This document shows, piece after piece, positions 34,126 through 43,650 of a stretch of 64,000 nucleotides of DNA; position 1 is the stretch's first letter, and every line of letters begins with the position of its first letter. The stretch is from AV40 sp038230255 (lineage in GTDB: Bacteria; Verrucomicrobiota; Verrucomicrobiia; Chthoniobacterales; UBA10450). The stretch spans positions 1 to 64,000 of the forward strand of contig JBBRNP010000002.1 in the NCBI GenBank assembly GCA_038230255.1, read 5' to 3'. The notes under the pieces were generated by a model, which did not search any database, had not been told where the DNA came from, and saw only the letters and a program-made list of their open reading frames with translations. The position numbers were made by a program, and so were the translations under genes.

Positions 34126-35960
34126 GGCGCCGGTGTCGCGGTCAGCGTCGGGGACGGAGAAGGCGCGGGCGACTCCTGACCAACAAGCGTCAGTTTAAAC
34201 GCGTTCAGGTCCGGATTGCTGATCACGAAGGTGCCTTCGCGTTCGTCCGCTTTTGCAAACCACATCCCCTTTGGCGTTGCGGCGCCAATGGTCAGTTTAT
34301 GTGTCGCCTTGTCGTCCAGCGAAGTCGTGAACGTGACGACGAGCTGCGGCTTATCGAAACCATGGGCTGGAGTTGTCGATCCAATCCAGCGCACGGCATG
34401 CAGTGTTGCCAAAGTGTTGAGCAACGATTGCACATTAGTCTGATTGACCGGCCCGCTGCCTTGCGCCCAACTCCACTGATTGTTCGCGCCGCGAACGAGT
34501 GACAGTTCCCTATCGGTCGTCACACTGACACGATGGATCTGTTCCGGCTTGAAATTGAAGATCGACAATTCCTGCCACTGCAACGGGTCCACGAAAATCT
34601 GGTCAAGCAAGTTACGACGAACCGCGACGACGAACGGTTCATCCCCGACTCGCGCATATACGTTCTCGCCTTCTATTTTTCCAAACGCAACTGAAGCAAA
34701 CGGCTGTTCGCCCGCCTTGGTCTCGGCTGTGTTCTCGGAAGCGAACGAACTGAAGGTGACAACCAGTTGCGGCTTATCCAGCCCGTAATTCGGCAAATTG
34801 GAAGCGACATCTTCAACAAATTTTGCGACCTGCTCATTTTGCAGTGTGTCAATCAGTCGACGCACTTCACTCGAATTTGCGGGTGCGTTATTGCGACTGA
34901 CGATGGTCCAGTTTTCATCTTTGCGCGCGAGAACCGTCTTGCCCTTTCCCGGCGCATCGATAGTTAGCCGGTCGAGAATTTTTGTGTCGACGCGAACAAG
35001 GTGACGGTCGCGCAGGTCGTTCGGTCTATTGTTTAGAGTTTCCTCGATTTTTTTCGGCAACGTATAAACGAAACCGCGCGGAGAGAATCGCACGTAGACT
35101 TGGTCTTTCTCTTTTTCTCCCGCAGGCGCGGGACCACCGATTTGCAGCGTCTGGCCCTGTTTATCGTCCTGCGCAAAAAGGGTGAGCGCGCCACGTGGCT
35201 CAGCCAACCCGTAAGGATGCAAATCGCCGCGATCGTCAGCGACAAATTGTTGAATTCGCGCCGTCGTCACTTGCGCGATCGCGTCGCTGACTTTCTGGTC
35301 GTCAGCGCGCGTGTGCAACGGTTTCACAATCTCCCAGTGATCGCCTTTTTTCTGAAGCTCCATTTCGCCGGCCGAAGTTTTGAGCACGAGCCGGGCAACT
35401 TGCGCCATGATCAAGTCCGACAGTTTACGATCGCGAAACTCTTCCGGTTTCTTGTCGATTGCCTTTTTAACCGATTGACCGGCGAGAAATGTTTCTTTCG
35501 AATTCTCGAACCGGACGTACATCTTGCCTTCGAGGGCCGCGTCTTTGCCAAAAAAGATTTCTGGCGGCGCATCCGAGCCAAGCAACTTCAAACGCAGCTT
35601 TGGATTGGCCAGGCCATAATCGGCGAGCTTGTTCTTGTCCGCCTCCATTTCCTTCGCCGAAATAGCGGCGTCCTTTTGCCAGTTCTCGAGTTCGAGCAGC
35701 AGGTTGTTCACTAACGAAGCGTCCGCCTGATCTTTTATCGGCGTTTCCACGCGCCATTTATCATCGTGTCGGCGGATGTCGATCTTGTCGTCGCCGTTTT
35801 GGATGACGAGACCATTGATTTTGTCGCGGCTGAAATTAACAACGTTCTGGGCCCGCTGGGTGGTTTCTACGGTGCCGGGCCGGTTTCGCTCCACGAAAAA
35901 GAGATAAGCAAAAACCGCTGCCGCGATGACGAACAGGACCAATGTCGTTTTCCACTTCAT
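34122..35960 (-). CDS. DUF4340 repeat protein of a Gld-type ABC system
   Basis: The 612-residue protein has one N-terminal membrane segment (MKWKTTLVLFVIAAAVFAYLFFV) and then several DUF4340 units. Each has the pattern W.I..P....AD...V...L..L followed by ..YGL..P...L (DYGLANPKLRLKL, PYGLAEPRGALTL, NYGLDKPQLVVTF, HGFDKPQLVVTF), so four similar modules face the periplasm. The tail is Pro/Ser/Thr-rich. It lies 18 bp downstream of the GldG-like gene, and the same gene set recurs in Planctomycetes and Verrucomicrobia. Function unknown. Confidence 0.83.
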   Translation of the reverse strand: MKWKTTLVLFVIAAAVFAYLFFVERNRPGTVETTQRAQNVVNFSRDKINGLVIQNGDDKIDIRRHDDKWRVETPIKDQADASLVNNLLLELENWQKDAAISAKEMEADKNKLADYGLANPKLRLKLLGSDAPPEIFFGKDAALEGKMYVRFENSKETFLAGQSVKKAIDKKPEEFRDRKLSDLIMAQVARLVLKTSAGEMELQKKGDHWEIVKPLHTRADDQKVSDAIAQVTTARIQQFVADDRGDLHPYGLAEPRGALTLFAQDDKQGQTLQIGGPAPAGEKEKDQVYVRFSPRGFVYTLPKKIEETLNNRPNDLRDRHLVRVDTKILDRLTIDAPGKGKTVLARKDENWTIVSRNNAPANSSEVRRLIDTLQNEQVAKFVEDVASNLPNYGLDKPQLVVTFSSFASENTAETKAGEQPFASVAFGKIEGENVYARVGDEPFVVAVRRNLLDQIFVDPLQWQELSIFNFKPEQIHRVSVTTDRELSLVRGANNQWSWAQGSGPVNQTNVQSLLNTLATLHAVRWIGSTTPAHGFDKPQLVVTFTTSLDDKATHKLTIGAATPKGMWFAKADEREGTFVISNPDLNAFKLTLVGQESPAPSPSPTLTATPAP

Positions 35961-35978
35961 GAGAATTCCGTCGATTCG

Positions 35979-37511
35979 TTAAGCGCGCCGTTTCCACCAA
36001 ACAGCCGTACCGAGAACGACAAAGACGAGCGGCATCAAAACGAGGATCATCCAACGCAAACTTCGCAACGCGTCCTGGTTCAGGCTAAAGGTGAGCGTCT
36101 TTGGAATCTTTGGCGCGATCCCGATCAGTTGCTCGCGACTCAACAGCCAATTTGCGCTCGCCGAAACGAAATCGAGGGCCTGCTGGTCCTGGGTCAACGC
36201 GTTGTTCTGAACGAACGTCGCGTTGCTCACCACTACCATTCGCGATGAATTCATCTGGACCCGCTCGTCCGCGCTGCCGCCTTTCTCAATCGACACGCCG
36301 ATAACCAAAGGCGCGGTGCCGGCATTTTTCGCATCGGCCTGGAGCTTGGCCTGATCGGTAGTGTTGTAATCCGTTTCGGCGAAATAACCTTTCTCGGCTT
36401 CAATCAACGGCTGGAGCCGAATATTCGCAGCGCGCCCGCGCTCCGGCTGGAGCGTGATCGACGATGTTCCACCGAAAAACAAACCGCGCGCGCCCGCGAG
36501 ACGTTTGGTGACCGGACTATTCTCGAGGAAGCGCGCCTGCACATCGCGAATCAGTGCCAGCTCTTCGATTCCGGTTCGGACAAAAGCCATCAACCGGTCA
36601 TCGTTCACTTTCACACCCAATTCGTTGAGAAACGCGCTCAGTTTCGGCGTTTTCGCGGAGGGATCGACCAGCAACAGGATCCGTCCTTGTTTGTTCCAGA
36701 AATCGTGGAGCAATTTTATTTCACGGTCCGAGAGATCGTATTGCGGGCCGATAATCATCACGGTTTTTATTTCGGCGGGGATTTGCGGCTCATTGAACAG
36801 GTTCAGTTCCTGAAACTTGATATTTTCGTTCTCGATAAAGGTCTTCAGGATCGAAATCGGACTGCTGGGTTGTTCCTGCTGTTGAAGCATGGCCAGTGGT
36901 GAAGGCTCCGCGATCGACGGCTCTTTGTGACCGGTGACATAGCCGATCGTGTTCTTTTTCCCCTCGACCAGATCAATCATCGCGCTGGTGATTGCCTGCT
37001 CGCCTTTGAACGCAGTCACTCGCGGCCCTTCGCCCATGGCCATTCCGCTTTGATCGATCTCCGCCATTTCCGACGCCTTCACCGTTTTATTGCGGCCCTC
37101 GTAGTCGATCACGAGCAGGCTTTCGTCGCTGACCACTTTGTATTTATCGAACAATTCCTTGGCGCGGGAGAGATTCCGCTGTGGATCGATGTTCTCGACG
37201 TCGATCTTGCCCTTGGCTGCGTATTGATACTCGGTCAGTAAACTTGAAACGTCGGCGCTTATCGGCGTGCTCGGTGAAAAGAACACCGTGATGCGCACCT
37301 TTCCTTTGATCGCGTCCAAGAAACGCTTCGTTTTATCTGAGAGCGCATATTTCTGGTCGCGCGACACGTCCCAGCGTTTGTAATGCCGGAAACCGATCCA
37401 GTTCACCGCGCTCACCAAAAAGAAAATGAGAACGAGCTGGACCAAAACGTTCAGTCCGATTTGGAGACGCTGAATTTTCTTTGGTTTCGCTTTCTCGGTA
37501 ACTTCAGCCAT
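35979..37511 (-). CDS. GldG-like ABC-transporter auxiliary protein
   Basis: The 510-residue protein has a membrane anchor at each end (about 20-40 and 485-505) and a large extracytoplasmic region. The pattern KYALSDKTKRFLDAIKGKVRITVFFSP, QAITSAMIDLVEGKKNTIGYVTGHKEPS and VMIIGPQYDLSDREIKLLHDFWNKQGRILLLVDP matches the GldG/ABC_transp_aux family. In gliding Bacteroidetes, GldA-GldF-GldG form an ABC transporter needed for motility. Outside that phylum related sets are of unknown function. It lies 3 nt after the permease gene. Confidence 0.85.
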   Translation of the reverse strand: MAEVTEKAKPKKIQRLQIGLNVLVQLVLIFFLVSAVNWIGFRHYKRWDVSRDQKYALSDKTKRFLDAIKGKVRITVFFSPSTPISADVSSLLTEYQYAAKGKIDVENIDPQRNLSRAKELFDKYKVVSDESLLVIDYEGRNKTVKASEMAEIDQSGMAMGEGPRVTAFKGEQAITSAMIDLVEGKKNTIGYVTGHKEPSIAEPSPLAMLQQQEQPSSPISILKTFIENENIKFQELNLFNEPQIPAEIKTVMIIGPQYDLSDREIKLLHDFWNKQGRILLLVDPSAKTPKLSAFLNELGVKVNDDRLMAFVRTGIEELALIRDVQARFLENSPVTKRLAGARGLFFGGTSSITLQPERGRAANIRLQPLIEAEKGYFAETDYNTTDQAKLQADAKNAGTAPLVIGVSIEKGGSADERVQMNSSRMVVVSNATFVQNNALTQDQQALDFVSASANWLLSREQLIGIAPKIPKTLTFSLNQDALRSLRWMILVLMPLVFVVLGTAVWWKRRA

Positions 37512-37514
37512 GCG

Positions 37515-38270
37515 TCACAACCTCCATTTGCGCGATTGAAACGCTTGATAAGTCAGCGCCAGCATGAATGCGGTCATGCTCAAGTAGAGAACGATCGGTC
37601 GCGTATCGATGATCCCGCGTGAATACGTGCCCATGTGCTCGATCGCCGAAAAATAGCCCAGCGCGTCACGCATCCCTGAGCTGACATCGAGCAAAATGAA
37701 CTGAACCAGTCCGAGAAAGAACAACAGCGTGATTGCGCAGAAAGAAATGATCGCTGCGACGATTTGGTTTTTCGTTACGACCGAGGCGAGACAGCCGATG
37801 GAGACGTAAAACATTCCGAGGAGCAGCAGCATCAAATACGAACCCCAATAAGCGCCGGTGGAATTCGCCGCCGGCTGGTGCGTGATCTTTTGAAAAATCG
37901 CGAAGTACAGGAGAGTTGGGATCCAGAGCACGATGTAGAACACCACCGCGCCGAAAAATTTCGCCAGCACAACCTGCGAATCCCGCACCGGCGCGGTCAT
38001 GAGCGGCTCGATGGTGCCGAGCTTAAATTCCTCGGCAAAAAGACGCATCGTGATTAATGGAAAAATCAAAACGAACGCAAACCAGAAGAACACCGAATTG
38101 AAAAACGCCTCCTGCACCGAATAAGAGGCCGGCCGCTGGTTCATGAACGAAACCTGGAAATAAAAATCGACGCCGCTGACCAAGAGAAAGAAAACGAGCA
38201 CGACGTACGCGATCGGCGAATGAAAGTAGCTGCGCACTTCGCGAGTGAGCAGTGTGTAAAATTTTCTCAT
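37515..38270 (-). CDS. ABC-2 type permease, GldF-like
   Basis: The 251-residue protein has six hydrophobic segments and the typical ABC-2 start MRKFYTLLTREVRSYFHSPIAYVVLVFFLLVSG. Also visible are MRLFAEEFKLGTIEPLMTAPVRDSQVVLAKF, a segment diagnostic of GldF-type permeases, and the C-terminal DTRPIVLYLSMTAFMLALT. It stands between the ATPase and GldG-like genes. A family R-type repeat of about 110 bp separates it from the ATPase gene. Confidence 0.88.
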   Translation of the reverse strand: MRKFYTLLTREVRSYFHSPIAYVVLVFFLLVSGVDFYFQVSFMNQRPASYSVQEAFFNSVFFWFAFVLIFPLITMRLFAEEFKLGTIEPLMTAPVRDSQVVLAKFFGAVVFYIVLWIPTLLYFAIFQKITHQPAANSTGAYWGSYLMLLLLGMFYVSIGCLASVVTKNQIVAAIISFCAITLLFFLGLVQFILLDVSSGMRDALGYFSAIEHMGTYSRGIIDTRPIVLYLSMTAFMLALTYQAFQSRKWRL

Positions 38271-38280
38271 AATGCCACAG

Positions 38281-38390
38281 TCATCCCGAACGAATGTGAG
38301 GGATCTCTCAATAGCTCATTGATCACACAAATATTGATTGTGTGACGCACGAAGTTTGTGGGAGATCCTTCGCTCCGCTCAGGATGACAA
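38281..38390. repeat. Dispersed intergenic repeat, R-related (variant R2)
   Basis: It runs from TCATCCCGAACGAATGTGAGGGATCTCTC to GGAGATCCTTCGCTCCGCTC and AGGATGACA. The outer arms are near-complementary and enclose a second inverted repeat (CAATAGCTCATTG, then ATTGATTG). The same variant recurs at 49158-49266. It sits inside the ABC operon, between ATPase and permease. Confidence 0.75.
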
Positions 38391-38426
38391 TGCTGTGTTA
38401 GATCGACATCTAGGTTCATGACTCGA

Positions 38427-39362
38427 TCAGCTGACGTCTGAGTGGGTGATCTCGACGAACACATCTTCGAGGGTCGCGCGTCGCTGCGAAAGCTCGCGCA
38501 GCGTCCACTTCCGCGCGGCTGCGAGCTGGAAAATTTCTTCGCGCACGTCGAGACCGGATTCGACACGGAGCGAAAATATTTTCCAATCGGCGTCTTGATC
38601 GGTCGTGACTTCGCGCACTCCGGAAATTTTCTTCAACTCTTCCGCGCCATCGTCCTGGCCAGTTTTCGCTTCGACCACCACGCCGCCGGCCTGTCGAATC
38701 TGGCCCAGCAAATTTTCCGGCGTATCGCACGCTTCGATCCGGCCTTTATGAACGATGATGACGCGGCTGCAGGTCATCTCCACTTCCGGCAAAATGTGAG
38801 TGGAAAGCAAAATCGTGTGTTGCTTGCCAAGATTTTTGATGAGCTCGCGCACTTGCCGGATTTGGTTTGGATCAAGGCCAATCGTCGGCTCGTCGAGAAT
38901 AAGGAGTTCGGGCTCGCTCACAAGCGCATCGGCCAGACCGACGCGCTGCCGATAACCTTTGGAAAGCGCGCCGATTAATTTTCTTTCTACTTCGCGCAAA
39001 CCGCAAAGTTCCTTCACGTCGCCGACGCGTTCCGCCACCCGCCGATGAGGAACGCCCTTAAGCGCCGCGCGATAATCGAGGTACTCAGTGACCCGCATAT
39101 CATTATAGAGCGGAACATTTTCCGGCATGTAACCAAGCCGGGACCGCGCCTGGAGCGATTGCTCGAAAACATCGAAGCCCGCGATAGAGGCGCGGCCGGA
39201 AGTGGCCGGCATGAATCCGGCCAGGATGCGCATGGTCGTTGTTTTGCCGGCGCCGTTCGGCCCGAGAAAACCCATGATCTCGCCCTGGCCCACCTCGAAA
39301 CTCAGGTCCCGGATCGCGGTCTGACCGGCGTATCGCTTGGTTAAATTTTCGACTTTGATCAT
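38427..39362 (-). CDS. ABC transporter ATP-binding protein, GldA-like
   Basis: The 311-residue ATPase has Walker A GPNGAGKTT, Q-loop MPENVPLY, the signature in LSKGYRQRVGLA, Walker B LLILDEPTIGLDP and the H-loop STHILPE. A C-terminal regulatory-type domain follows (VVVEAKTGQDDG...RRATLEDVFVEITHSD). ATG 39362 gives the standard MIKVENLTKRY start; the extension to 39425 is rejected. It leads the ATPase-permease-GldG-DUF4340 operon. Confidence 0.9.
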   Translation of the reverse strand: MIKVENLTKRYAGQTAIRDLSFEVGQGEIMGFLGPNGAGKTTTMRILAGFMPATSGRASIAGFDVFEQSLQARSRLGYMPENVPLYNDMRVTEYLDYRAALKGVPHRRVAERVGDVKELCGLREVERKLIGALSKGYRQRVGLADALVSEPELLILDEPTIGLDPNQIRQVRELIKNLGKQHTILLSTHILPEVEMTCSRVIIVHKGRIEACDTPENLLGQIRQAGGVVVEAKTGQDDGAEELKKISGVREVTTDQDADWKIFSLRVESGLDVREEIFQLAAARKWTLRELSQRRATLEDVFVEITHSDVS

Positions 39363-39421
39363 TCTGAAATTATTTGATGAGACAACTGAGGTGGTAATGC
39401 GTTGCGAAAAATTTTCGTCTG

Positions 39422-40579
39422 TCAACGGGCTGCCAGCGTGACCGCTTCAAGCCGCTTTCCGGCGCCACCCGCGCGGACAACGCCTACTAGAAAATCGACA
39501 TTGGTTCCAGTACTGGCGCGACCGAGGACGTTCTCAACATCTTTCACCGAATTCACGTCGTTTTTGCCGACGCGATAAATCACCAAACCGCGTTCTATTC
39601 CGGCTTCATCGGCCGGGCTGTTTGGTTCCACCGCGCTAATCAGCACCCCGTGCCCAGGCTCGTAGCCGAGCGCGGTCGTTAATTCCTGGCTTAAATCCTG
39701 TAATTGCATCCCAAACATCTGCTCGACCTTCGAGCCCGATGTTTCGTCGGCCGCCGGCTGAACTTTTTCTCCAGGATGTTTCTCAGCGAACGATTTGAAA
39801 TTTTTCACGCTGTCGCGAACGACATCGGCTGGAATGGCAAACCCGAGTCCCTGGGTCGGAACGCCTTGCGGAGTGAACGCCATTTTTGCCGAGCTGATTC
39901 CGACCAATCGGCCTGAGATATCGATCACCGGTCCGCCGCTGTTGCCGGGATTAATCGCCGCGTCGGTTTGCACCAGATTTTTGTAATCCACATTGTCGAT
40001 GCTGATGTCGCGCTTGGTCGCGCTCAACACGCCGCGGCTAATCGAGCTGCCGTAACCGACTGCGTTTCCGACGACAAGAACGGTTTCGCCTAACAAATTC
40101 GGCGAAATGTTATCGAGGTTGATAAACGGAAACGAGTCTTTCGAATCGATTTTGATGAAGGCGAGGTCTTTCTTGTCGTCACCGGTGATGTAATGCGCGC
40201 TGTAGGTTTTGTCGTTATTCGTTGTCACCTTGATTTTCAGGTCGGCCGCGCGCGCGACTACGTGTTGATTGGTCACGATGTAGCCGGCCGGGTCGACAAT
40301 GAATCCGGAGCCGAGACTTTGCAGCGTCTGCCGGATCTCGCGCGGACGTCCGCGGTATTGTCCGAAAAATTGCGCGTAGAAGTCCTCGATCGGATCGCGC
40401 ACGGTGCGTCGAACGACTCGCTCAGTGTTAATGTTCACGACGGCAGGCAAGACCTTCGCCACCGCCAAGACTGCGGGCTCGGCGGCCGGGTCAGCCTGGG
40501 CCAGGCAAGATGTCGATCTTGCCAGCGCAAGTGCAGCCGCGACGATCAGTGCCGGCCAAATTTTTCCATGGAGTCCCAT
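39422..40579 (-). CDS. HtrA/DegP-type periplasmic serine protease with one PDZ domain
   Basis: The 385-residue protein has a signal peptide ending near SCLAQA. Its trypsin-like domain has catalytic His in VTNQHVV, Asp in KKDLAFIKI and Ser in NPGNSGGPV, and a single C-terminal PDZ domain follows (GVLISAVEPNSPADEAGIERGLVIYRV). One PDZ makes it DegS-like in plan, but the signal peptide looks cleavable. One copy of the iterated TGTCGATCTT motif lies inside the signal-peptide codons, antisense. It is divergent from sucA across 188 bp containing a GGCGGC / GCCGCC hairpin. Confidence 0.92.
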   Translation of the reverse strand: MGLHGKIWPALIVAAALALARSTSCLAQADPAAEPAVLAVAKVLPAVVNINTERVVRRTVRDPIEDFYAQFFGQYRGRPREIRQTLQSLGSGFIVDPAGYIVTNQHVVARAADLKIKVTTNNDKTYSAHYITGDDKKDLAFIKIDSKDSFPFINLDNISPNLLGETVLVVGNAVGYGSSISRGVLSATKRDISIDNVDYKNLVQTDAAINPGNSGGPVIDISGRLVGISSAKMAFTPQGVPTQGLGFAIPADVVRDSVKNFKSFAEKHPGEKVQPAADETSGSKVEQMFGMQLQDLSQELTTALGYEPGHGVLISAVEPNSPADEAGIERGLVIYRVGKNDVNSVKDVENVLGRASTGTNVDFLVGVVRAGGAGKRLEAVTLAAR

Positions 40580-40767
40580 TCGTGCGGTGCAAGTAACGAA
40601 GCTGCCTCCGCACTGTCAACTTGGTGCGAGCAAGGTGGAACGCGCAGTCCCTTGCGCGTTGTTAGAATTTGGGCGGCTTCGCCGCCACTTATTTATCATC
40701 GCCCTCGGAGAGGTCGATCCACCTCTCAACTTGCTGCTCCGCGTAACGGTTGCAGATTAAACATGCC

Positions 40768-43536
40768 ATGCGCACGTCTATTGCCGCTCGAGCCAATCTC
40801 GACCTGATCGACCAGAATTATCAGCGCTGGCAGGAGGATCCGGCGTCGGTTGATCCAAGCTGGGCGGCCTTTTTTGAAGGATTCGAGTTGGGCAACCTCC
40901 CGCAACGAAACGGCGCCGCGGCTGCGGCCACCCCGCGGGCAGCCGTGCGCGAAAGTCCATTGCAAACCCGAATCGACGGTCTCGTTTACGCCTACCGCAC
41001 GCTTGGCCACACCATCGCGCGGGTGAATCCGTTGGCGGAAAAACGTCCGGAGAATCCGTTGCTGACATTGCGCGAACTCGGTTTCAGCGAAAAGGACCTC
41101 GACCTGCGCGTCTCCTCAAAATTCTTCCTCGATAACGAAGAGATGACTTTGCGCGAAATGATCGCGCGTCTGCAAAAAATCTATGCGGACTCGATCGGCG
41201 CCGAGTTCATGCACATTCAGAACACACGGATGCGGAATTGGGTGCGGCACCGGCTCGAATCGCGGGCCGATAAACATTCGACTCCGCGCCACGTGAAAAT
41301 CGCATTATTGCGCGCGTTGATGGAAGCCGAGTCGTTCGAAGTTTTTCTGCACTCGCGTTACGTCGGCCCGAAGCGCTTTTCGATTCAGGGCGCGGAATCG
41401 GTGATGGTGATTCTCGATAGCATCCTGCACAAATGTCCGACCGCGGGCGTCGAGGAAATTTGTATGGGCATGGCGCATCGGGGCCGGCTCAACGTGCTCG
41501 CGAATTTTTTGAAGAAATCACTTCGCGTCATCTTTACCGAGTTCAGTGAGAATTACATTCCCGAGCTGGTGGCGGGTGATGGCGATGTGAAATATCATCT
41601 GGGTTACCACACCGTCCGAAAACTTTCCTCGGGCGCTAAGGTCGAGATTCGTCTCTCGGCAAACCCGAGCCATCTCGAAGCGGTTGATCCGGTTGTCGAA
41701 GGAACCGCGCGCGCGCGTCAACGCATTCGTGGCGACACCGAGCATCGGCGCAAAGTTTTGCCGCTACTGCTTCACGGCGACGCGGCTTTCGCGGGGCAGG
41801 GGATCGTCGCGGAAACGCTGAACATGTCTCAACTGCACGGTTACGGGACCGGCGGGACGGTGCATGTGGTCATCAACAATCAGATTGGTTTCACCACCAT
41901 TCCGGAAGATGCGCGCTCGTCGATGTACGCCACCGATATCGCCAAGATGATTGAGGTGCCGATCTATCATGTGAACGGCGACGATCCGCTCGCGTGCATG
42001 GAGGTCAGCCAGTTCGCGCTCGATTTTCGTCAGGAATTTGGCCGGGACATCGTGATCGACATGTATTGTTACCGCCGTTTCGGACACAACGAGGGCGACG
42101 AGCCCGCGTTCACCCAGCCCGATCTTTACGCGAAGATCGACAAGCACCCGTCGGTTGCGCAGTTGTATAAACGCGAGCTGCTCGAATCCGGCGCAATGAC
42201 AGACGACGATGCGGCCTCGCTCGAAACGGAATTCGGTCTCCGCCTCGAAATGACGCTCGACGACGTCAAAGCGATCGAAAAGCAGAAAGCGAACGAGCAG
42301 GCCAAGTTCAAGGAATCAAGCGCGGTATTTCAGCCGGAATACACGAGTTCGCCGGTCTCGACCGCGATCAATCAAAAGGCGCTGAAGACGATTGTCGATG
42401 CGCTCACCCGCGTGCCGGACGATTTCAACCTTCAGCCGAAGATCAAACGCATTGTCGTCGAGCATCGCCGGAAAGTTTTCGAAAACGGCGGGCCGTACGA
42501 ATGGCATTATGCCGAACTGCTTGCGTTCGGTTCGCTTCTTCTAGAAGGAACACCGGTGCGCTTGTCGGGGCAGGACAGCGCGCGGGGGACATTCAGCACG
42601 CGTCACGCGATTCTTTACGACGCAAAGACCGGCGCGCCCTATGTGCCACTAATGCATTTGGGCGGTCCGAGCCGGACTGGCACTAATCAGGCGCGGATTT
42701 GCATCTACAACAGTTTGCTCTCGGAAGCCGCCGTCCTCGGTTTCGATTACGGTTACTCCCTCGATTACCCGAGCATGCTTTGCTTGTGGGAAGCGCAATT
42801 CGGCGATTTCGTTAACGGCGCGCAAACGATCATTGATCAATTCATCGTTACTGCTGAATCGAAATGGCAGCGGCCGAGTGGGATTGTCCTGCTTCTGCCG
42901 CACGGTTATGAAGGCCAGGGCCCTGAACATTCCAGCGGCCGCCTCGAACGATTCCTCCAACTTTGCGCGGAGGACAATATTCAGGTCTGCAACCTCACGA
43001 CCTCCGCGCAGTACTTTCACCTACTCCGCCGGCAAATGAAGCGCGACTTCATCAAACCGCTCGTGATCATGACGCCAAAGAGTTTGTTGCGCGCCGAATT
43101 CGCTTCCTCCCGCGCGGAAGAATTTACCAGTGGAAAGTTTGAGGAGATTCTCGGGTCACCTGAAGTTGGACGGGCCGACAAAATGAAACGGGTGATTCTT
43201 TGCTCCGGCAAAGTTTACTACGACCTCATCAATTATCGCGCGGAAAAGAAGATCGATACTGCCGCCATCATTCGCGTCGAGCAGCTTTATCCGCTTCACG
43301 AAACGAAATTGAAATCGATGATGAAAGCTTTTCCGAAAACTATAGGAATCGTCTGGTGCCAGGAAGAACCGGAAAACATGGGCGCATGGAGTTTCATGGA
43401 ACCGCGTTTGCGTAAACTATTCGGGCGCGAAATCGGCTATGCCGGTCGCGACGCCAGCGCGAGCCCGGCCGTCGGCTCGCTCGTGCGACACAAGCGCGAA
43501 CAAGCCTGCGTGGTCCGCGATGCGTTCAGTATTTGA
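40768..43536 (+). CDS. sucA: 2-oxoglutarate dehydrogenase E1 component
   Basis: This thiamine-diphosphate enzyme decarboxylates 2-oxoglutarate in the TCA cycle. The 922-residue protein begins with the E1o N-terminal region (LDLIDQNYQRWQEDPASVDPSWAAFFEGFE), which docks other subunits. It contains MGMAHRGRLNVLANFL, RLSANPSHLEAVDPVVEGTARARQ, the ThDP-binding GDAAFAGQGIVAETLNMSQL and HGYEGQGPEHSSGRLERFLQL. ATG 40768 is preferred over TTG 40750. It leads the sucA-sucB-lpd cluster with a repeat in each intergenic gap. Confidence 0.97.
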   Translation: MRTSIAARANLDLIDQNYQRWQEDPASVDPSWAAFFEGFELGNLPQRNGAAAAATPRAAVRESPLQTRIDGLVYAYRTLGHTIARVNPLAEKRPENPLLTLRELGFSEKDLDLRVSSKFFLDNEEMTLREMIARLQKIYADSIGAEFMHIQNTRMRNWVRHRLESRADKHSTPRHVKIALLRALMEAESFEVFLHSRYVGPKRFSIQGAESVMVILDSILHKCPTAGVEEICMGMAHRGRLNVLANFLKKSLRVIFTEFSENYIPELVAGDGDVKYHLGYHTVRKLSSGAKVEIRLSANPSHLEAVDPVVEGTARARQRIRGDTEHRRKVLPLLLHGDAAFAGQGIVAETLNMSQLHGYGTGGTVHVVINNQIGFTTIPEDARSSMYATDIAKMIEVPIYHVNGDDPLACMEVSQFALDFRQEFGRDIVIDMYCYRRFGHNEGDEPAFTQPDLYAKIDKHPSVAQLYKRELLESGAMTDDDAASLETEFGLRLEMTLDDVKAIEKQKANEQAKFKESSAVFQPEYTSSPVSTAINQKALKTIVDALTRVPDDFNLQPKIKRIVVEHRRKVFENGGPYEWHYAELLAFGSLLLEGTPVRLSGQDSARGTFSTRHAILYDAKTGAPYVPLMHLGGPSRTGTNQARICIYNSLLSEAAVLGFDYGYSLDYPSMLCLWEAQFGDFVNGAQTIIDQFIVTAESKWQRPSGIVLLLPHGYEGQGPEHSSGRLERFLQLCAEDNIQVCNLTTSAQYFHLLRRQMKRDFIKPLVIMTPKSLLRAEFASSRAEEFTSGKFEEILGSPEVGRADKMKRVILCSGKVYYDLINYRAEKKIDTAAIIRVEQLYPLHETKLKSMMKAFPKTIGIVWCQEEPENMGAWSFMEPRLRKLFGREIGYAGRDASASPAVGSLVRHKREQACVVRDAFSI

Positions 43537-43543
43537 TCGGAAA

Positions 43544-43606
43544 CTGTGGCGGCAGGCGTCTCGCCTGCACTGTTGCGTATTGCAGCCGAGAGGGCTGCCT
43601 CCACAG
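43544..43606. repeat. Palindromic repeat between sucA and sucB
   Basis: Outer ends CTGTGG (43544-43549) and CCACAG (43601-43606) enclose two perfect hairpins: GCAGGCG / CGCCTGC (43552-43568) and GCAGCC / GGCTGC (43582-43598). It shares the GCAGGCG...CGCCTGC core with the hairpin at 2465-2483. The remainder of the sucA-sucB gap is short. Confidence 0.75.
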
Positions 43607-43650
43607 GTTTGATTCGACCCAGCGTTTTTTTTGCGCTTAGTTAGGCGCAA

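Noticed and set aside
40580..40767. Possible riboswitch or leader between htrA and sucA
   Set aside because: Only short hairpins (GGCGGC / GCCGCC, GAGGT / ACCTC) are visible and no known riboswitch core is recognisable.
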